Shown here in pieces: positions 34,018 through 42,562 of a stretch of DNA of 64,000 nt (the first letter of the stretch is position 1; the number at the start of each line of letters is the position of its first letter). The notes under the pieces are model-generated. The model did no database searches. It saw only the letters and a program-made list of their open reading frames with translations, and had not been told where the DNA came from. The translations under genes and the position numbers were made by a program. The DNA lies in NCBI RefSeq assembly GCF_003002095.1, contig NZ_PVZC01000003.1, forward strand, positions 434,001-498,000. The letters run 5' to 3'. The stretch comes from Allonocardiopsis opalescens. GTDB taxonomy: Bacteria > Actinomycetota > Actinomycetes > Streptosporangiales > Streptosporangiaceae.

Positions 34018-34856
34018 GCCGCCGCCTCCGTCCGGACCGAGGAGTGCCAGTGCAGCAGCCGCCGCTCCAGCAGCCGCACCCCCGCGTTGACGGCGACGCC
34101 GAGCCCGCCGGTCGCGATGACCAGCGCGTACACCGACGCGATGGCGCCGCTGCTCTGCGCCACCGCGATCTCGCGGCCCAGGCCGGGGCTGCCGATCACC
34201 AGCTGGGCGGTGATGGCGAGGATGAGGGCGACGGCGGCGCCCAGCCGCAGCCCGGTGAGCACGTAGGGGAGCGCAGACGGCCAGGTCACGTACCGGATCC
34301 GCGACCAGCGGGACAGCCGGTAGGAGCGGGCGGTCTGCTCGGCGACGGGGTCGACGTCGGCCACCCCGTACAGCACCTGGAGGTAGATCTGCCAGAAGGC
34401 GGCGTAGACGACCAGCAGCAGGGTGGAGCCGATGTCGGTGCCGTACAGCAGCACGGCGAGCGGGATCAGCGCCACCGAGGGCACCGGCCGCAGGAACTCC
34501 ACGGTGGAGGTGGTGAACGCGCGCACCGCCGGCAGCGAGCCGATCGCGAAACCGAGCAGGCACGCGGCGGCGAAGGCGATGGCCAGGCCCAGCGCCCAGG
34601 CCAGCACGGTGTCCCACAGCGCGACCCAGAACGCCGCCTCGGCGGCCCGGGCGGCCAGCGCCGCCAGCACCTCCGTGGCCGGCGGCAGGTAGCGGCCGGG
34701 CACCAGGCCCAGGCGCGGCACCAGCTCCCACACGGCGAGGAAGGCGAGCACGCCCACCGCGCCGAGCGGCGCGGTGCCGGCCGCGCCGCCCGCCGCCGCG
34801 GTCCGGGCCGGGGAGGCGCCGCCCTCCGCGGGCGTGCGGGTGCCGCGGCCGGTCAA
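34014..34856 (-). CDS. ABC transporter permease
   Basis: A 280-residue permease of the same class as its downstream neighbour, with six membrane helices and the coupling loop TARSYRLSRWSRIRYVTWPS followed by LPYVLTGLRLGAAVALI. The N-terminus is a Gly/Ala-rich cytoplasmic stretch. It overlaps the binding-protein gene by 4 bp (ATGA) and the next permease by 4 bp. It would form the membrane channel together with the other permease. Confidence 0.88.
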   Translation of the reverse strand: MTGRGTRTPAEGGASPARTAAAGGAAGTAPLGAVGVLAFLAVWELVPRLGLVPGRYLPPATEVLAALAARAAEAAFWVALWDTVLAWALGLAIAFAAACLLGFAIGSLPAVRAFTTSTVEFLRPVPSVALIPLAVLLYGTDIGSTLLLVVYAAFWQIYLQVLYGVADVDPVAEQTARSYRLSRWSRIRYVTWPSALPYVLTGLRLGAAVALILAITAQLVIGSPGLGREIAVAQSSGAIASVYALVIATGGLGVAVNAGVRLLERRLLHWHSSVRTEAAA

Positions 34857-35824
34857 CGGTAGAACTCGTCCCAGTCGGGGGCGGCGTCGATCAGGCCGTC
34901 GGCGACCATCAGCTCGGCCACGGTGGTGACGGAGCCGCGGTCCACCTCGGCGGGGAAGCGGGGCAGCCGGATCCGCTCGATGACCTCGGGCTCGATCTCG
35001 GTGTAGGTGGCGAGGATGCGCCGGACCTCGTCGGGGTTCGCGTCGGCGTAGGCCATCGACTCGTTGAGCGCCTCGGTGATGGCGTCGATCAGCTCAGGGT
35101 TCTCGGCGGCGATGGGCGCGGAGGTGAAGTAGGTGGCGATGGAGAGGTTCTCGTCCACGTCCACGAAGTTCGAGGCGATCTCGCGGGCGCCGGACTCCAG
35201 CGCCTGGGTGAGGAAGGGCTCCACGATCCAGGCCGCGTCGACCCGGCCGGTCTCCACGGCGGCGGGCATGTCGGGGAAGCCCAGCTCCACGAAGCGCACC
35301 GCGGTCGGGTCGCCGCCGTCCTGGCGGATGGACTCGCGCACGCTGGTGTCGCCGATGTTCTGCAGGTTGTTGACGGCGACCTCGGCGCCGGCCAGGTCGG
35401 CGGCGCTGCGGACGGGGCTGTCGGCGGGCACCACGACCGCGCCGAAGTCGCCGCCCTGCTCGCCGTTGCTGGACGCTCCGTTGGTCAGCACCTGCAGCGG
35501 CAGCCCCTCGTGCGCGCCGACCAGCAGCGAGGTGACGTTGGCGAAGGCGAACTGGTAGTTGCCGCTCATCACCCCGGGCACGCTGGCGGCGCCGCCCGAG
35601 CCGGTCTCGATGGTCAGCTCGATGCCGCGCTCTGCGAAGAAGCCCTGCTCCTGGCCGAGGTAGATGGGGGCGACGTCCACGATGGGGATCACCCCGGCGG
35701 TGACGGGCACCGGCTCTCCGCCGGCCTCGGGCACCTGGCCGCCGGATCCGCCCGAGCAGGCGGCGGCCGCGACCAGCGCGAGGGCCGCCGCGGCGGCCGG
35801 GACGACGGGGATCTTGCACCGCAT
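34853..35824 (-). CDS. NMT1/TauA-like substrate-binding lipoprotein
   Basis: A 323-residue lipoprotein. The signal peptide ends in a lipobox (LVAAAAC, lipidated Cys near residue 23), so the protein is anchored outside the membrane. The mature domain has the periplasmic-binding fold type II of the NMT1/TauA family: DVAPIYLGQEQGFFAERGIE, FANVTSLLVGAHEGLPLQVL and AAWIVEPFLTQALE. These proteins bind sulfonates, nitrate, pyrimidines or aromatic acids. Given the catabolic genes around it, an aromatic acid such as benzoylformate is the best guess. GGGAG lies 6 nt before ATG 35824. First gene of the leftward arm, divergent from the IclR gene. Confidence 0.85.
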   Translation of the reverse strand: MRCKIPVVPAAAAALALVAAAACSGGSGGQVPEAGGEPVPVTAGVIPIVDVAPIYLGQEQGFFAERGIELTIETGSGGAASVPGVMSGNYQFAFANVTSLLVGAHEGLPLQVLTNGASSNGEQGGDFGAVVVPADSPVRSAADLAGAEVAVNNLQNIGDTSVRESIRQDGGDPTAVRFVELGFPDMPAAVETGRVDAAWIVEPFLTQALESGAREIASNFVDVDENLSIATYFTSAPIAAENPELIDAITEALNESMAYADANPDEVRRILATYTEIEPEVIERIRLPRFPAEVDRGSVTTVAELMVADGLIDAAPDWDEFYR

Positions 35825-35901
35825 TGCTGCTCCCGGGGGAAGGGGACGGGCGGGGCGGCGACGGGACCGGGCGGTGACGGCATGCGCGGTACCATGTTCG
35901 T

Positions 35902-35915
35902 CAGCCGTACGGCTG
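35902..35915. promoter_or_regulatory. palindrome in the divergent transporter/IclR promoter region
   Basis: CAGCCGTACGGCTG is a perfect 14-bp palindrome, nested between GTTCG (35897) and CGAAC. It lies in the 384-bp gap between the binding protein and the IclR gene, the expected place for an IclR operator acting on both directions. The rest of the gap shows no gene apart from the 11-codon frame at 36177. Confidence 0.45.
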
Positions 35916-36176
35916 TGCTGGCAGCGAACTTAAGTGACGCGAGCCACAGCGTCAAGGCTCCGAACCGACGCGTTACCGGTGCGCTCCGGCGCCTCCGCGC
36001 GCCGGCCCGCCGCGGCCGCGGCGCCCCTTGATCCTTGGACCGGAAGGCGGAGCGGTACCTTTGCGGCGGGTCCGGCGCCGGGAGCGGCGGCCGGCACCGG
36101 CCATCCTGCGGCGCCCGCCGGGCCGCCCGCGGCCGGGAGAGCCGAACAGCGAGGAAGCGAGTTGAGAGGCCCAGCC

Positions 36177-36212
36177 ATGAACGCCTCACCCTCCGGCCGG
36201 GACCGCCGGTGA
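36177..36212 (+). CDS. possible 11-codon leader overlapping the iclR start
   Basis: An ATG preceded by GAGAGG opens 11 codons and ends in a TGA that overlaps the GTG of the regulator gene (GTGA, 36209-36212). The regulator itself has a poor binding site, so ribosomes finishing this leader could re-initiate on it. Confidence 0.3.
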   Translation: MNASPSGRDRR

Positions 36213-37015
36213 GCGCCACCGAGCCCCGCGGCGACTACTTCGTCCAGTCCCTGGAACGCGGACTGGCGGTGATCCGGGCCTTCGACGCCGACAGCCCCGA
36301 GCTGACCCTCAGCGAGGTGGCCCGGCTCACTGGGCTGACCAGGGCGGCGGCGCGGCGCTTCCTGCTCACCCTGCACGACCTCGGCTACGTCAGGACCGAC
36401 GGGCGGCTGTTCTCGCTGACGCCCCGCGTGCTGGAGCTGGGCTACGCCTACCTGTCGTCGGTGGGCCTGCCCGAGGTGGCCGCCCCGCACCTGGAGCAGC
36501 TCGCCGCCGAGGTGCGCGAGTCCTCCTCGGTCTCGGTGCTGGACGGCGGCGATGTCGTCTACATCGCCCGGGTGCCCACCTCGCGGATCATGACGGTCGC
36601 GATCAACGTCGGCACCCGCTTCCCCGCCTACGCCACCTCGATGGGGCGGGTGCTGCTGGCCGGGCTGCCGGAGGAGGAGCTGGACGCCTACCTGGAGCGG
36701 CTGGTCCCGGACCGGCTCACCGCGCGCACCGTCGCCTCGGCGTCCGGGCTGCGCGCCGAGGTCGCCCGGGTGCGCGCCCAGGGCTGGGCCATCGTCGACC
36801 AGGAGCTGGAGGAGGGGCTGCGGTCGGTGGCCGCGCCGATCCGCGACCGCGACGGGCGGGTGGTGGCGGCGGCCAACCTGTCCGCGCACGCCAGCCGCAC
36901 CTCGGTCGCCGACATCCGGCGAGAGCTGCTGCCGCCGCTGCTGGCCGCCACCGCCAGGATCGAGGCCGACCTCGAGATCGCCACCCGCGGCCGGGGCGCG
37001 GCCCGCCGCGCCTAG
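36209..37015 (+). CDS. pcaR: IclR-family regulator, PcaR/PobR type
   Basis: A 268-residue regulator. It begins with the winged helix (FVQSLERGLAVIRAFDAD, LSEVARLTGLTRAAARRFLLTL, LGYVRTDGRLFSLT) and continues with the IclR effector domain (SVSVLDGGDVVYIARVP, FPAYATSMGRVLLAGL, GWAIVDQELEEGLRSVAAPI). The wording of these blocks is that of the beta-ketoadipate subgroup PcaR/PcaU/PobR, which respond to protocatechuate, 4-hydroxybenzoate or beta-ketoadipate. It sits at the centre of the locus, before pcaI, and likely controls both arms. The chosen GTG 36209 is coupled to an upstream 11-codon frame. Confidence 0.85.
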   Translation: MSATEPRGDYFVQSLERGLAVIRAFDADSPELTLSEVARLTGLTRAAARRFLLTLHDLGYVRTDGRLFSLTPRVLELGYAYLSSVGLPEVAAPHLEQLAAEVRESSSVSVLDGGDVVYIARVPTSRIMTVAINVGTRFPAYATSMGRVLLAGLPEEELDAYLERLVPDRLTARTVASASGLRAEVARVRAQGWAIVDQELEEGLRSVAAPIRDRDGRVVAAANLSAHASRTSVADIRRELLPPLLAATARIEADLEIATRGRGAARRA

Positions 37016-37075
37016 CCGCGGCTCCGCGCACGCCGGTGTGCGACCGCGGCCGCTCCGGTGCGCTCCCGTGCCGCC

Positions 37076-37116
37076 TTGACCAGGCCAGGTGCCGTCGTTA
37101 TGTTCGCTAGGGGAAC
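37076..37116 (+). promoter_or_regulatory. pcaI promoter with overlapping IclR-type operator
   Basis: TTGACC (37076-37081), 17 bp, TATGTT (37099-37104) is a good SigA-type promoter. GTTCGCTAGGGGAAC (37102-37116) overlaps its -10 end and the likely start point and is an inverted GTTC-N7-GAAC. Known PcaR sites are similar 15-mers overlapping the pcaIJ promoter. Confidence 0.6.
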
Positions 37117-37149
37117 TTCCATTCGGCATCCGTACGACCGGGGGGCAGT

Positions 37150-37980
37150 GTGGCGACGATCCTGCCACTGGACGAGGCGGTGCGCCGGCTGGTCCACGAC
37201 GGCGACACCGTCGCCCTGGAGGGCTTCACCCACCTCATCCCGATGGCCGCCGGCCACGAGCTGATCCGGCAGCGGCTCCGCGGACTCACCCTCGTGCGGA
37301 TGACGCCCGACCTCGTCTACGACCAGATGATCGGCGCCGGACTCGCCGACCGGCTGGTGTTCTCCTGGGGCGGCAACCCCGGCGTCGGCTCCCTGCACCG
37401 CTTCCGCGACGCCGTGCAGAACGGGTGGCCGGGACCGCTGGCCATCGAGGAGCACAGCCACGCCGGGATGGCCAACCGCTACGTCGCCGGGGCCTCCGGG
37501 GTGCCCTTCGCGGTGCTGCGCGGCTACCGGGGTACCGACCTGGTCGGCCAGACCGCCACGATCAAGCCCATCACCTGCCCGTTCACCGGCGAGGAGCTGA
37601 CCGCCGTGCCCGCCCTCAACCCCGACGTCGCCATCGTGCACGCCCAGCGTGCCGACCGGGCCGGCAATGTGCAGCTGTGGGGCATCCTCGGCGTGCAGAA
37701 GGAGGCGGTCCTCGCCGCCCGCCGCTCGCTGGCCACCGTCGAGGAGATCGTCGACGAACTCGCCCCGGTGCCCGGCGCGGTCCTGCTGCCCGCCCGCGTC
37801 GTCACCGCCGTCGCCGAGGTCCCCGGCGGCGCCAGCCCGTCCTACGCCCAGGGCTACTACGACCGCGACAACGACGCCTACCAGGCGTGGGACGCCATCG
37901 GCCGCGACCGCGCCGCCTTCACCGACTGGCTCCGGCGCGAGGTCCACGGCCGCGCCGGAGTGAGCGGCGGCGCCGCGTGA
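37150..37980 (+). CDS. pcaI: 3-oxoadipate CoA-transferase subunit A
   Basis: A 276-residue alpha subunit. Together with PcaJ it moves CoA from succinyl-CoA to 3-oxoadipate. Evidence: the CoA-transferase family I start LPLDEAVRRLVHDGDTVALE and GFTHLIPMAAGHE, later LVFSWGGNPGVGSLHRFRDA and PALNPDVAIVHAQRADRAGN. The length and the FTHLIP wording match the actinobacterial PcaI type. GTG 37150 follows a G-rich binding site. It opens the rightward operon and its stop overlaps the pcaJ start. Confidence 0.88.
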   Translation: MATILPLDEAVRRLVHDGDTVALEGFTHLIPMAAGHELIRQRLRGLTLVRMTPDLVYDQMIGAGLADRLVFSWGGNPGVGSLHRFRDAVQNGWPGPLAIEEHSHAGMANRYVAGASGVPFAVLRGYRGTDLVGQTATIKPITCPFTGEELTAVPALNPDVAIVHAQRADRAGNVQLWGILGVQKEAVLAARRSLATVEEIVDELAPVPGAVLLPARVVTAVAEVPGGASPSYAQGYYDRDNDAYQAWDAIGRDRAAFTDWLRREVHGRAGVSGGAA

Positions 37981-38744
37981 ACGCGCCCGCCGGCGCCGAC
38001 TGGACCGCCGACGAGATGATGACCGTCGCCGCGGCGCGGGCGCTGCGGCCCGGCGCCGCCTGCTTCGTCGGCATCGGCCTGCCCAGCACCGCCGCCAACC
38101 TGGCCCGCCGCACCCACGCGCCCGACCTGTGGCTCATCTACGAGTCCGGCGCCCTCGGCGCCAAGCCCGACCGGCTGCCACTGTCCATCGGCGACGGCAT
38201 CCTCGCCGACACCGCCGACACCGTGGTCTCGGTACCGGAGATCTTCAACTACTGGCTCCAGCCCGGGCGGATCGACGTCGGCTTCCTCGGCGCCGCCCAG
38301 ATCGACCGGTACGCCAATATCAACACCACCGTGATCGGCCCCTACGGCGAGCCGGAGGTGCGGCTGCCCGGCGCCGGAGGCGCCCCCGAGATCGCCGCCT
38401 CCTGCCGCGAGGTGATCGTGATCGTCCGGCAGAACAGGCGCACCTTCACCGAATCCGTCGACTTCGTGACCTCCGTCGGCTTCGGCCGCGGCCCCGGCGA
38501 CCGGGAGCGCCTGGGCCTGCGCGGCGGCGGACCGGTGCGGGTGATCACCGACCTCGGCGTCCTCGAACCCGACCCCGACACCCGCGAACTCACCCTGACC
38601 AGCGTGCACCCCGGAGTCGACCCCGAGCAGGCCCGCGAACGAACCGGCTGGGAGCTGAAGCTCGCCCCCGACCTCGCCCGCACCCAGGCCCCCACCCCCG
38701 CCGAACTGGCCGCCCTGCGCGCCCTCCTCCAGACCCAGCGCTGA
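37977..38744 (+). CDS. pcaJ: 3-oxoadipate CoA-transferase subunit B
   Basis: A 255-residue beta subunit. The catalytic Glu is in IYESGALGAKP (the conserved ESG motif), preceded by CFVGIGLPSTAANLARRTH and followed by DVGFLGAAQIDRYANINTT. It partners with PcaI in CoA transfer to 3-oxoadipate. GTG 37977 overlaps the pcaI stop (GTGA), so the two are made in equal amounts. About 300 bp containing a DnaA-box repeat separate it from pcaF. Confidence 0.88.
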   Translation: MNAPAGADWTADEMMTVAAARALRPGAACFVGIGLPSTAANLARRTHAPDLWLIYESGALGAKPDRLPLSIGDGILADTADTVVSVPEIFNYWLQPGRIDVGFLGAAQIDRYANINTTVIGPYGEPEVRLPGAGGAPEIAASCREVIVIVRQNRRTFTESVDFVTSVGFGRGPGDRERLGLRGGGPVRVITDLGVLEPDPDTRELTLTSVHPGVDPEQARERTGWELKLAPDLARTQAPTPAELAALRALLQTQR

Positions 38745-38794
38745 CGGAACCTCCCGTGCCGTCCGTGCCACCCGTGCCGCCCGCCCCCAGCCCA

Positions 38795-38913
38795 TCCCCC
38801 GCCCTCCCAGGGGGGCGACCCCACATCCAGTCTCCCGCACCGCCGCCCGGCCCCGCCAGGGCCGGCGCGGGGCTGTGGATAACCTCCCGCCCCGGGCGCG
38901 AACCTGTGGACAG
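38795..38913 (+). repeat. intergenic DnaA-box repeat, copy E
   Basis: Core CCCCCGCCCTCCCAGGGGGG (from about 38796), then a perfect box TGTGGATAA at 38874-38882 and TGTGGACAG at 38905-38913. It lies between pcaJ and pcaF and breaks up the pca operon. The whole gap 38745-39051 holds no gene. Confidence 0.65.
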
Positions 38914-39051
38914 CGCGCGCCGCCTCAGCGCGCGGCGGCCGTACTCTGGCCACCGCGGCGGACCTGCGCCCGCCGCGCGACCCCTCGGCCGCCCCCCGCG
39001 GCCGTTCCCACCCGCGTCCGGGGCGCCGCCCCGCCCGGCCCAGGAGGCACC

Positions 39052-40230
39052 GTGTCCGACACCTTCGTGATCGACGCCGTCCGCACCCCCTTCGGGCGCT
39101 ACGGCGGGGCGCTCAGCGGCGTCCGCCCCGACGACCTCGCCGCCTGCGCCGTCCGCGGCCTGCTCGACCGCAGCCCCGGCCTGGACCCCGCCGCCATCGA
39201 CGACGTCCTCTTCGGCAACGGCAACGGCGCCGGCGAGGACAACAGGAACGTCGCCCGGATGGCCGTCCTGCTCGCCGGCCTGCCCACCTCCGTGCCCGGC
39301 GCCACCGTCAACCGGCTGTGCGGCTCCGGCCTGGAGGCCGCCATCGAGGCGAGCCGGGCCGTGCAGACCGGCGACGCCTCCCTCGTGCTGGCCGGCGGGG
39401 TGGAGTCGATGACCCGCGCCCCCTGGGTGCTGCCCAAACCCTCCCGCGCCTTCCCCACCGGCACTGAAACGCTGCACTCCACCACCCTCGGCTGGCGGCT
39501 CGTCAACCCCGCGATGCCCCCGCGGTGGACGGTCTCGCTCGGCGAGAGCACCGAGCAGGTGGCCGAACTGCACGGCATCGGCCGCGAAGCGCAGGACGCC
39601 TTCGCCCTGCGCAGCCACCAGCGCGCCGCGGCCGCCTGGGCGGCCGGCCACTACGCCGACGAGACCGTGCCGGTCCCCGGCACCGACCTCGCCACCGACG
39701 AGAGCATCAGGCCCACCACCAGCCTGGAGGCGCTGGCCCGGCTCAAACCCTCCTTCCGTCCCGACGGCACCATCACCGCCGGGAACGCCTCCCCGCTCAA
39801 CGACGGCGCCGCCGCGCTGCTCATCGGCGACGCCGCCGCGGCCGCCAGGACCGGCCGCGAGCCGCTGGCCCGCATCGCCGCACGCGGCGTCGCCGCCGTC
39901 GACCCCGACCGCTTCGGCATCGGCCCCGTCGAGGCCGCCCGGACCGCGCTGCGCCGCGCCGGAATCGGCTGGTCCGACCTCAGCGCCGTCGAACTGAACG
40001 AGGCCTTCGCCGCCCAGTCCCTGGCCTGCCTGAAGCTCTGGCCCGAACTCGACCCCGAGATCGTGAACATCAACGGCGGCGCCATCGCCATCGGCCACCC
40101 CCTGGGCGCTTCGGGCGCCCGCATCCTCGGCTCGCTCGCCCACCACCTGCGGCGCACCGGCGGCCGCTGGGGGCTGGCAGCCATCTGCATCGGAGTCGGC
40201 CAGGGCCTGGCCGTCGTCATCGAAGCCTGA
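39052..40230 (+). CDS. pcaF: 3-oxoadipyl-CoA thiolase
   Basis: A 392-residue thiolase that splits 3-oxoadipyl-CoA into succinyl-CoA and acetyl-CoA, the last step of the pathway. The nucleophilic Cys is in VNRLCGSGLEA, and the His and second Cys are in GGAIAIGHPLGASGAR and CIGVGQG. AIDDVLFGNGNGAGEDNRNVA near the start is typical of PcaF/PaaJ thiolases. AGGAGG lies 5 nt before GTG 39052. The protocatechuate dioxygenase genes follow at once. Confidence 0.9.
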   Translation: MSDTFVIDAVRTPFGRYGGALSGVRPDDLAACAVRGLLDRSPGLDPAAIDDVLFGNGNGAGEDNRNVARMAVLLAGLPTSVPGATVNRLCGSGLEAAIEASRAVQTGDASLVLAGGVESMTRAPWVLPKPSRAFPTGTETLHSTTLGWRLVNPAMPPRWTVSLGESTEQVAELHGIGREAQDAFALRSHQRAAAAWAAGHYADETVPVPGTDLATDESIRPTTSLEALARLKPSFRPDGTITAGNASPLNDGAAALLIGDAAAAARTGREPLARIAARGVAAVDPDRFGIGPVEAARTALRRAGIGWSDLSAVELNEAFAAQSLACLKLWPELDPEIVNINGGAIAIGHPLGASGARILGSLAHHLRRTGGRWGLAAICIGVGQGLAVVIEA

Positions 40231-40253
40231 CGCACCAGGACAGGACACCCGCC

Positions 40254-41021
40254 ATGGCACACCCCGGACCCGCACACGGCGGCGAGCACCGCACCGAGCA
40301 CGGACTCGTCGTCCCCGACCGCTACGTCCGCGACGACGCCGTACACCCGCCGCTGGACTCCCCCACCTACCGCAGCACCGCGCTGCGCCACCCCAAGCGG
40401 CCGCTCACCGTGCTCCCGCACCTGCTCACCGAGGTCACCGGCCCCGCCTTCGGCCAGGAGCGGGTCGGTCCGCTCGACCACGACCTCACCCGCCAGCACC
40501 CCGGCGAGCCCATCGGCCAGCGCATCATCGTGCACGGCCGCGTCCTGGACAGCGACGGCAGACCCGTGCCCGACTCCCTGGTCGAGGTCTGGCAGGCCAA
40601 CGCCGGAGGCCGCTACCGCCACACCGCCGACAACTGGCCCTCACCGCTGGACCCCAACTTCTCCGGCGCCGGACGCACCCTCACCGACTCCGAGGGCCGG
40701 TACCGCTTCGTCACCATCCAGCCCGGCGCGTACCCCTGGCGCAACCACCCCAACGCCTGGCGGCCCGCCCACATCCACTTCTCGCTGTTCGGCCGCGCCT
40801 TCACCCAGCGGCTCGTCACCCAGATGTACTTCCCCGGCGACCCGCTGTTCTTCCAGGACCCCATGTGGAACTCCATCCCCGACGAACGCGCCCGCCGGCG
40901 GCTGGTCGCCCGCTACGACCACCACGTCACCGAGCCCGAGTGGGCGCTGGCCTTCGAGTGGGACATCGTGCTGCGCGGCCGCGCCGCCACCCCCTTCGAG
41001 AGCGAGGCCGACGATGACTGA
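40254..41021 (+). CDS. pcaH: protocatechuate 3,4-dioxygenase beta subunit
   Basis: A 255-residue beta subunit that carries the non-heme Fe(III). Ligands can be seen: Tyr in AYPWRNHP and the later Tyr in QMYFPGD, and His in WRPAHIHFSLFGR, matching the 2-Tyr/2-His set. The N-terminal part holds RHPKRPLTVLPH and VTGPAFGQ, typical of PcaH. With PcaG it opens the ring of protocatechuate to 3-carboxy-cis,cis-muconate. ATG 40254 has AGGAC upstream. Its end overlaps pcaG by 8 bp. Confidence 0.92.
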   Translation: MAHPGPAHGGEHRTEHGLVVPDRYVRDDAVHPPLDSPTYRSTALRHPKRPLTVLPHLLTEVTGPAFGQERVGPLDHDLTRQHPGEPIGQRIIVHGRVLDSDGRPVPDSLVEVWQANAGGRYRHTADNWPSPLDPNFSGAGRTLTDSEGRYRFVTIQPGAYPWRNHPNAWRPAHIHFSLFGRAFTQRLVTQMYFPGDPLFFQDPMWNSIPDERARRRLVARYDHHVTEPEWALAFEWDIVLRGRAATPFESEADDD

Positions 41022-41595
41022 CCCCCGCGCCGCCGAGCCGCCCGCCACCACCCCCTCGCAGACCGTCGGCCCCTACCTCGCCATCGGCCTGCCCTGGGCC
41101 GACGGCCCCTACGCGGCCGCCGAGGGCGTCCCCGGCGCTTTCTGGCTGCGCGGCCGCGTCCTCGACGGCGAGGGCCGCCCCGTCGGCGACGGCCTGGTCG
41201 AGACCTGGCAGGCCGACCCGGACGGGCGCTTCGACCACCCCGACGACCCCCGCGGCCCCGCCGCCCGGCCCGGCTTCCGCGGCTTCGCCCGCTGCCCCAC
41301 CGACGCCGAAGGGCGCTACGCCGTGCACACCCTGCGGCCCGGGCCGCTACCCGGACCCGGCGGCACCACCCAGGCGCCGCACATCGACGTGTCGGTCTTC
41401 GGCCGGGGCATGATGCACCGGGTGGTCACCCGCGTGTACTTCCCGGACGAGGCCGAGGCCAACGCGGCCGACCCCGTCCTCGCCTCCGTCCCACCCGACC
41501 GCAGGACCACCCTGGTCGCCGAGCCCGACGGCGAGGGCTACCGCTTCGACATCCGGCTCCAGGGCCACGATGAGACCGTCTTCTTCGCGCTGTGA
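41014..41595 (+). CDS. pcaG: protocatechuate 3,4-dioxygenase alpha subunit
   Basis: A 193-residue alpha subunit of the same fold as PcaH but lacking the iron ligands. It starts TPSQTVGPYLAIGLPW, a PcaG hallmark, then VLDGEGRPVGDGLVETWQAD, and ends with GYRFDIRLQGHDETVFF. It lines the active site formed with PcaH. The 8-bp overlap with pcaH supports joint translation. A G/C hairpin (near 41625-41640) follows; the next 970 bp hold no gene although pcaB follows on the same strand. Confidence 0.92.
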   Translation: MTDPRAAEPPATTPSQTVGPYLAIGLPWADGPYAAAEGVPGAFWLRGRVLDGEGRPVGDGLVETWQADPDGRFDHPDDPRGPAARPGFRGFARCPTDAEGRYAVHTLRPGPLPGPGGTTQAPHIDVSVFGRGMMHRVVTRVYFPDEAEANAADPVLASVPPDRRTTLVAEPDGEGYRFDIRLQGHDETVFFAL

Positions 41596-42562
41596 ACCCT
41601 TGGCCGCGGCGGCCCGGCCCGGCTCTGGCCCCGCTGCGGGGCGGCCGGGCGACCACCGCATGCGCGCCATGCCGGGCCGGGCACCCGCCCGGCGGCCCGA
41701 GCGCCTCGACCGTTTCCGGAGCCTGGCGCGCACCGCGGACACGAACGGCCCGAGTTCCCTGTCCAGTCGGTCTGTTCGACGCCAAGGCGACGAATCGATC
41801 GCAATAAGGCCGCCATTCCGGCGACTTCGTCAGCATCCCGATGCTGATTTCGACGTTCGCGTCATCGCGGCGCAGTGCCTTCGGCCCGCGGCCGACCGCG
41901 GAGACGCCGGGGCACCCGGCGCCCGGCCCGTGACGGGAAGCGGCGCCGCGGTGTCGACGAGGGCGTTTCGTCGCCCTAATTCGGCGGAAATGTTCGAGAC
42001 CGGCCCGGCTAACAGGCTCATGACGCCGCCGACCTGCGCTTTCGTCCTCCCGGCGCGGCCGCGTACTGCGGCGCTCCGAGAAAGCGGAGGTACGGCGGAC
42101 GAACCGGAGAGCGCCGGGGGCCGCGGTGCCCCACCTGCGGCCGGGAGTGGCGCCAAGGTGCCGGGGCGGGACACGTCGTCGACTCGGTGCCGAGGAGACC
42201 TCTGCGAGCGGCCGGACACCGGACTCTCCAAGCCGCCGCAGGGGGCCTGCGTTCCTCCCGGCGTGGCCGCGCACCGCGGCGCGCCGACTGAAGGGAAGCG
42301 ACGGCGAACGCCCATGGGAACGCCGGAGCGCGCGGTGCCTGCCTGTGACGTTGAGCGGCCGTCGCCAAGGTGCCGAGGAAGCGTCCGTGAGGCGTCCAGG
42401 CGGCCGACTCCTCCGACCGCCGACGCGTGCTCACGTCCCCGTCCAGAGCATGTTCCGCGGAGGCCCGGGTGAGGGGAGCAGCGGCTGGGGATCATGGGAG
42501 GACCGGTGCGACAGCGGCCGTCCGGCGGCCGCCCCGTCGCGATGATCGACCGCAGGAGGACC
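41596..42562. other. 970-bp spacer without genes inside the pca cluster
   Basis: No coding frame is supported. It contains a hairpin TCAGCAT, CCCG, ATGCTGA followed by TTTCG (41830-41852), one GACGAATCGA motif near 41784 shared with the 7-8 kb spacer, and a degenerate tandem repeat (next entry). The surrounding pca genes are otherwise overlapping or nearly so, which makes this gap unusual. Confidence 0.6.
42031..42388 (+). repeat. degenerate tandem repeat, period about 212 bp
   Basis: The unit from 42031 (CCTGCGCTTTCGTCCTCCCG, continuing through GCGGCCGCGTACTGCGGCG to GCGCCAAGGTGCCG) recurs from 42244 (CCTGCGTTCCTCCCGGCGTG, through GCACCGCGGCG to GTCGCCAAGGTGCCGAGG). The blocks keep their order with many substitutions between them. 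Confidence 0.55.

Noticed and set aside
35934-36212. A 92-codon frame ending at the IclR start
   Set aside because: Composition is Ala/Pro/Gly without a domain; only the last 11 codons have a binding site.
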